From: Thiobacillus sp.
GTDB taxonomy: Bacteria; Pseudomonadota; Gammaproteobacteria; Burkholderiales; Thiobacillaceae
Assembly (NCBI GenBank): GCA_020216925.1
Contig: JAIWOL010000068.1
Coordinates: 1-10,000 of the forward strand
Length of the DNA stretch: 10,000 nucleotides
Direction of reading: 5' to 3'
A program made the translations under genes and the position numbers. The notes under the pieces are model-generated. The model saw only the letters and a list, made by a program, of their open reading frames with translations. It searched no databases and was not told the origin of the DNA. Position 1 is the stretch's first letter; every line of letters begins with the position of its first letter. This document shows positions 6,618-10,000 of the stretch, piece after piece.

Positions 6618-7340
6618 ATGAAATTCAAAGCCACTCTTGCCACGCTATCGACGTTTGCGCTGCTGGGTGCAAGCACGGCGACAGCCAATGGTGCCCAGCC
6701 CGACACAGCGTCGCAGCCTGCCGGCGCGCAACAGCAGCCAGTCAGTCCGCCGCAGCTTGCACCCGGCATGCCGATGGTCCCGATGTGGGGGCAACTGCCC
6801 GCTGCCGGGGGCTATCCGTATTTTCTGATGATTCCGCAGCCTGTGCCCGCCTACCCGCTGCCGCAGATGGCGCCGCAACCCGGCTGGTGGCCTTTTGTGG
6901 TGGTGTGGATGCCGGTGCAGGCAATGCAGGGCGTGCCCGTGCCCCCTGTTGCCGACTACGGCCCGGTGGCTGATACGCCTGTGGTCGTGCTGCCCGAACC
7001 CGATCCCGAACCGCAACTGGATGCGGCGGTATCGCGCACAACGCAACTGGCCGCTCCTCCCCGGCAGGGGGAGATTCCGCTTGAGCAGGCTGCCGAGGGG
7101 TCAGCGCCTGCCTCGGCAGTGGTTGCGGATGCCGATTATGGCCCAGTTGCCCCGTCCCCTGTGGTCGAACTGCCGGATTTCTTGGCGCCGCCCGCTGTGG
7201 CCGCGCCCGCGCCGTCCACTGCCCAGACCAAGAAAAAACCGGCTGTCAGAAAAAAACCTGTGAACAAGGCCCCTGCTGCCGCCGTGCCGGCTGGCAAACG
7301 CATCTGCTGGAACAATGGCGTAGTCGCGCCCTGTCGCTGA
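6618..7340 (+). CDS. Secreted proline-rich protein with internal repeat, function unknown
   Basis: The 240-aa product starts at ATG 6618 with a strong Shine-Dalgarno GAGGAG (6605-6610) seven bases before it. A signal peptide is clear: MKFKATLATLSTFALLGAS, cleavage near ATA-NG (22-25). The mature chain is low in complexity and rich in Pro, Ala, Val and Gln. There is a Pro/aromatic stretch (50-105; GYPYFLMIPQP, QPGWWPFVVVWMPV), two copies of an ADYGPVA motif exactly 60 residues apart (112-126 and 172-186), and a Lys/Pro-rich segment KKKPAVRKKP (205-214). The end is RICWNNGVVAPCR, with the only two cysteines (230, 239), which could form a disulfide loop. Such make-up suggests a periplasmic or surface protein, perhaps peptidoglycan-associated through the basic stretch, but no known domain is visible. 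A hairpin follows the gene before mrp. Confidence 0.78.
   Translation: MKFKATLATLSTFALLGASTATANGAQPDTASQPAGAQQQPVSPPQLAPGMPMVPMWGQLPAAGGYPYFLMIPQPVPAYPLPQMAPQPGWWPFVVVWMPVQAMQGVPVPPVADYGPVADTPVVVLPEPDPEPQLDAAVSRTTQLAAPPRQGEIPLEQAAEGSAPASAVVADADYGPVAPSPVVELPDFLAPPAVAAPAPSTAQTKKKPAVRKKPVNKAPAAAVPAGKRICWNNGVVAPCR
6951..7175 (+). repeat. Two diverged copies of an ADYGPVAxxPVVxLP coding repeat
   Basis: Copy 1 (6951-6995) encodes ADYGPVADTPVVVLP and copy 2 (7131-7175) encodes ADYGPVAPSPVVELP: 12 of 15 residues are identical, 180 bases apart in phase. The DNA differs at many third positions (GACTACGGC against GATTATGGC), which indicates an old duplication held by selection on the protein rather than a recent copy. 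Confidence 0.75.
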
Positions 7341-7346
7341 ACAACC

Positions 7347-7378
7347 GGCAGGCGATCAGGGGGTTTCCCGGCCTGCTT
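7347..7378 (+). terminator. Hairpin after the secreted-protein gene, possible terminator
   Basis: GCAGGC at 7348-7353 pairs exactly with GCCTGC at 7371-7376, with an inner GGG/CCC (7361-7363 with 7367-7369) around TTT. Only TT follows the stem, so it is a weak candidate for intrinsic termination. It begins 7 bases after the stop codon, the expected place. Confidence 0.35.
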
Positions 7379-7417
7379 CACCCGTTCGGGGTAATACCCA
7401 AGGGGGGCGAATTGGTT

Positions 7418-7423
7418 GATAAT
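7418..7423 (+). promoter_or_regulatory. Candidate -10 element for mrp-dcd
   Basis: GATAAT at 7418-7423, within TTGGTTGATAATCC, matches five of six bases of the -10 consensus and lies 32 bases before the mrp ATG. No good -35 hexamer is found 16-18 bases upstream, so the call is tentative. Confidence 0.35.
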
Positions 7424-7455
7424 CCGCGATTCCCCATAGCAATGCTGGAGCAAAC

Positions 7456-8544
7456 ATGGCTGTTTCCGAACTACAGGTTCAGACCGCGCTGAAAGAGCTG
7501 ATCGACCCCAACACGCAAAAAGACTATCTCGCCACCAAATCGGCCAAGAACATCAAGATCGATGGCGGCTCCGTGTCGCTGGACGTGGTGCTGGGCTATC
7601 CCGCGCAAAGCCAGCTGGAGTCGCTCAAGCGGCAGATCGAGGACAAGCTCAAGTCCATCGACGGCGTATCTGCAGCCACGGCCAACGTCAGCTACAAAAT
7701 CGTCTCGCACAGCGTGCAGCGCGGCGTGAAGTTGATCCCTAACGTCAAGAACATCATTGCCGTCGCCTCGGGCAAGGGCGGCGTCGGCAAATCGACCACC
7801 GCCGTCAACCTGGCGCTGGCGCTGGCCGCCGAGGGCGCGTCTGTCGGCATGCTCGACGCCGATATTTACGGCCCTTCGCAGCCCACCATGCTGGGCATCA
7901 CCGACAAGCCCGAGTCGACCGACGGCAAGAACCTCGATCCCCTCATCGGGCATGGCATCCAGGCGATGTCGATCGGCTTTCTCATTGATGTCGAAACACC
8001 CATGGTGTGGCGCGGGCCGATGGTGACGCAGGCGCTGGAACAACTGCTGAACAACACCAACTGGAAAGAGCTCGATTACCTCGTCGTCGATCTGCCGCCC
8101 GGTACCGGCGACATCCAGCTGACGCTCGCCCAGCGCGTGCCCGTCACCGGCGCGGTGATCGTCACCACGCCTCAGGACATCGCGCTCATCGACGCGCGCA
8201 AGGGCCTCAAGATGTTCGAGAAAGTCGGCATACCCATCCTCGGTGTGGTGGAGAACATGAGTCTGCATATCTGCTCGAACTGCGGCCACGAGGAACGCAT
8301 CTTCGGCGAGGGCGGCGGCGAGCGCATGTGCCGCGATTACAACGTGGAATTCCTTGGCGCCCTGCCGCTCGACGGTCGTATCCGCCACGACACCGACACC
8401 GGCAAGCCTTCGGTGGTGGCCGACCCGAACGGGCGCGTCGCCGACATCTACAAGACCATCGCTCGTCGCGTCGCGGTGAAAATCGGGGAGACTGCGGTCG
8501 ATCATTCGGCCAAATTCCCCAATATCGTCATCTCCAATACCTGA
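7456..8544 (+). CDS. apbC: Iron-sulfur cluster carrier ATPase, Mrp/ApbC family
   Basis: The 362-aa protein is a P-loop ATPase that binds and transfers Fe-S clusters to apoproteins in the cytoplasm. Residues 1 to about 85 form the DUF59/MIP18-like domain. The nucleotide-binding domain starts at [16 protein letters not shown] (99-114), the deviant Walker A of the MinD/Mrp family with signature Lys107. It continues with [16 protein letters not shown] (132-147), the MVWRGPMV segment (183-190), Walker [15 protein letters not shown] (208-221) and [15 protein letters not shown] (236-250). The cluster-ligand pair is [10 protein letters not shown] (Cys273, Cys276), a feature of ApbC/Mrp proteins that bridge a cluster between subunits. 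The ATG at 7456 has GGAG at 7447-7450. The stop overlaps the dcd start by one base (TGATG), so the two are coupled. Length and motifs are standard; also named mrp. Confidence 0.95.
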   Translation: MAVSELQVQTALKELIDPNTQKDYLATKSAKNIKIDGGSVSLDVVLGYPAQSQLESLKRQIEDKLKSIDGVSAATANVSYKIVSHSVQRGVKLIPNVKNIIAVASGKGGVGKSTTAVNLALALAAEGASVGMLDADIYGPSQPTMLGITDKPESTDGKNLDPLIGHGIQAMSIGFLIDVETPMVWRGPMVTQALEQLLNNTNWKELDYLVVDLPPGTGDIQLTLAQRVPVTGAVIVTTPQDIALIDARKGLKMFEKVGIPILGVVENMSLHICSNCGHEERIFGEGGGERMCRDYNVEFLGALPLDGRIRHDTDTGKPSVVADPNGRVADIYKTIARRVAVKIGETAVDHSAKFPNIVISNT

Positions 8545-9110
8545 TGAGCATCAAGTCCGACCGCTGGATCCGCCGCATGGCGGAAACGCAGGGCATGATC
8601 GAGCCGTTTGAGCCTGGCCAGGTCAAATCCGTCAGCGGTCGCTCCATCGTCTCGTACGGCACGTCGAGCTATGGCTACGACGTGCGCTGTGCGAATGAAT
8701 TCAAGATTTTCACCAACCTCAACCACACTCTGGTTGATCCCAAATCCTTCGATCCGGATTCTTTTGTCGAAGTCACGGGGGAGTCCTGCATCATTCCTCC
8801 CAACTCCTTTGCCCTGGCGCGAACGATCGAATATTTCCGCATTCCGCGCAGCGTGCTCACGATCTGTCTGGGCAAGAGCACCTATGCCCGCTGCGGCATC
8901 ATCGTCAACGTGACGCCGCTGGAGCCGGAGTGGGAAGGCCACGTGACGCTGGAGTTTTCCAATACCACGCCGCTTCCCGCGCGCATCTACGCCAACGAAG
9001 GCGTGGCGCAAATGTTGTTTCTCGAATCCGACGAGGTGTGTGAAATCTCGTACAAGGACCGCGGCGGCAAATACCAGGGACAGGTCGGCGTGACCCTACC
9101 CAAAATTTAA
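8544..9110 (+). CDS. dcd: dCTP deaminase
   Basis: The enzyme deaminates dCTP to dUTP, which dUTPase then turns into dUMP for thymidylate synthesis. The protein is 188 aa, the usual length in proteobacteria, and starts [14 protein letters not shown]. The trimeric dUTPase-like fold is supported by [13 protein letters not shown] (37-49), [19 protein letters not shown] (83-101), [11 protein letters not shown] (109-119, with the nucleotide-binding Lys-Ser-Thr and Arg116) and [20 protein letters not shown] (121-140). Glu137 corresponds to the catalytic glutamate of the family. [10 protein letters not shown] and the C-terminal [11 protein letters not shown] lid follow. The start codon overlaps the mrp stop (TGATG), implying translational coupling. 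The frame is open far upstream inside mrp, but that part is a shadow. Confidence 0.97.
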   Translation: MSIKSDRWIRRMAETQGMIEPFEPGQVKSVSGRSIVSYGTSSYGYDVRCANEFKIFTNLNHTLVDPKSFDPDSFVEVTGESCIIPPNSFALARTIEYFRIPRSVLTICLGKSTYARCGIIVNVTPLEPEWEGHVTLEFSNTTPLPARIYANEGVAQMLFLESDEVCEISYKDRGGKYQGQVGVTLPKI

Positions 9111-9170
9111 CGTCTGCGACGTCTGTCCGACGTAGAATCCGCGCTTTTCCAGCCTATTCCAGGAGCCGCC
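9111..9170 (+). promoter_or_regulatory. Promoter candidate and repeated ACGTCTG motif before the decarboxylase gene
   Basis: TAGAAT at 9133-9138 matches five of six bases of the -10 consensus; no clear -35 lies at the right spacing. Upstream, ACGTCTG occurs at 9110-9116 and again at 9119-9125, and CGACGT occurs at 9117-9122 and 9128-9133, including the palindrome GACGTC at 9118-9123. This cluster may be a regulator site or chance. AGGAG at 9161-9165, five bases before ATG 9171, is a good ribosome binding site. Confidence 0.35.
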
Positions 9171-10000
9171 ATGCGCTTCCGTTTTCCCGTGGTCATCATC
9201 GACGAGGATTTCCGTTCCGAGAATGCTTCGGGGCTGGGCATCCGCACGCTTGCCGAAGCAATCGAGAAAGAGGGCATGGAAGTGCTCGGCGTCACCAACT
9301 ATGGCGACCTGACGTCATTCGCCCAGCAGCAGGCGCGTGCCTCGGCATTTGTGCTGTCGATCGACGACGAGGAACTGGCGGGGTCGGCCGAGGATGCCAA
9401 TACCGCGCTGGAAAAGCTGCGAGGCTTTGTGGAGGAGGTGCGTTTCCGCAATGCCGAAATCCCGATCTTCCTGCACGGCGAAACGCGCACCGCACGCCAT
9501 ATTCCCAACGACATCCTGCGCGAGCTGAACGGTTTCATCCACATGCTGGAAGACACCCCGGAGTTCCTCGCGCGCTACATCCTGCGCGAGGCGCGTGCGT
9601 ATCTGGATTCGCTGGTGCCGCCATTTTTCCGCGCGCTTACGCATTACGCCGCCGACGGTTCGTATTCCTGGCACTGCCCCGGCCACTCCGGCGGCGTCGC
9701 CTTCCTGAAATCGCCCATCGGCCAGATGTTTCACCAGTTCTTCGGCGAGAACCTGCTGCGCGCGGACGTCTGCAACGCCGTCGACGAACTCGGGCAGATT
9801 CTCGATCACACCGGGCCGGTAGCGGCGTCCGAGCGCAATGCCGCCCGGATATTCAACGCCGACCATCTGTTTTTCGTGACCAACGGCACCTCGTCGTCGA
9901 ACAAGATGGTGTGGCACGCCAACGTCGCAGCTGGCGACATCGTGGTGGTCGACCGCAACTGCCACAAGTCGATCCTGCACGCGATCATCATGTGCGGCGC
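9171..10000 (+). CDS. Orn/Lys/Arg decarboxylase, PLP-dependent (3' truncated by window edge)
   Basis: The first 276 codons of a long gene are present, with no stop before the window ends. Residues 1 to about 125 form the N-terminal wing domain, a response-regulator-like fold (FPVVIIDEDFRSENASGLG, then FVLSIDDEE). The PLP-dependent major domain then begins: YSWHCPGHSGGVAFLKSP (165-182), ENLLRADVCNAVDELGQ (193-209), GPVAASERNAARIF (215-228), TNGTSSSNKMV (237-247), and DRNCHKSILHA (261-271). These are signatures of the group-III (aspartate aminotransferase-fold) bacterial basic amino acid decarboxylases of about 750 aa; the PLP lysine lies beyond the edge. The product would be agmatine, cadaverine or putrescine. 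Which substrate is used (arginine is most usual in betaproteobacteria) cannot be decided from this part. The ATG at 9171 has AGGAG five bases upstream and lies 60 bases after dcd. Confidence 0.92.
   Translation, partial: MRFRFPVVIIDEDFRSENASGLGIRTLAEAIEKEGMEVLGVTNYGDLTSFAQQQARASAFVLSIDDEELAGSAEDANTALEKLRGFVEEVRFRNAEIPIFLHGETRTARHIPNDILRELNGFIHMLEDTPEFLARYILREARAYLDSLVPPFFRALTHYAADGSYSWHCPGHSGGVAFLKSPIGQMFHQFFGENLLRADVCNAVDELGQILDHTGPVAASERNAARIFNADHLFFVTNGTSSSNKMVWHANVAAGDIVVVDRNCHKSILHAIIMCG

Noticed and set aside
7471..8505. Minus-strand open frame (344 codons) opposite mrp
   Set aside because: mrp has all family motifs on the plus strand; the antisense frame is His/Asp/Arg-rich and typical of a mirror frame.
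8007..8543. N-terminal extension of dcd into mrp
   Set aside because: dCTP deaminases are about 188 aa and begin MSIKSDRWI; the upstream part is an out-of-frame reading of mrp.

Overview
This is an ordinary, densely packed chromosomal stretch from a high-GC Gram-negative bacterium, most likely a betaproteobacterium. A Thiobacillus-like or related sulfur-oxidiser is my best guess. The guess rests on the gene set and on remembered protein similarity (a SoxW-type thioredoxin, short HlyD-like adaptor, RppH, Dcd, and an aromatic-type arginine/lysine/ornithine decarboxylase); no database search was possible. I see no mobile elements, CRISPR arrays, rRNA or tRNA genes.

Left part (1-2022, + strand): the 3' end of a thioredoxin-fold gene (COG2143/SoxW-like), a TolC-family outer-membrane efflux protein and a very short (170 aa) HlyD-like periplasmic adaptor. 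Both junctions are ATGA stop/start overlaps, so the three are one translationally coupled unit. No inner-membrane transporter is visible; it may lie upstream of the window or be encoded elsewhere. A 243-bp convergent gap (2023-2265) with two hairpins separates this unit from the next.

Middle (2266-6564): proS (prolyl-tRNA synthetase) and a lytic transglycosylase run on the minus strand with a single base between them. Diverging from proS are a spermidine-synthase-like methyltransferase-fold gene, then rppH (RNA 5' pyrophosphohydrolase) and a small conserved-looking gene of unknown function.

Right part (6618-10000, + strand): a secreted proline-rich protein with a repeated ADYGPVA-type motif, followed by mrp/apbC (Fe-S cluster carrier ATPase), dcd (dCTP deaminase, overlapping mrp by one base) and the first 276 codons of a PLP-dependent basic amino acid decarboxylase that runs off the window.

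Most genes are housekeeping: translation, RNA turnover, pyrimidine nucleotide supply, Fe-S assembly and cell-wall remodelling. The decarboxylase and the spermidine-synthase-like protein could both touch polyamine metabolism, but they are about 3.7 kb apart and not in one operon. The least explained items are the thioredoxin/TolC/mini-adaptor cassette, the repeat-bearing secreted protein, the 119-aa unknown and the convergent gap at 2023-2265.
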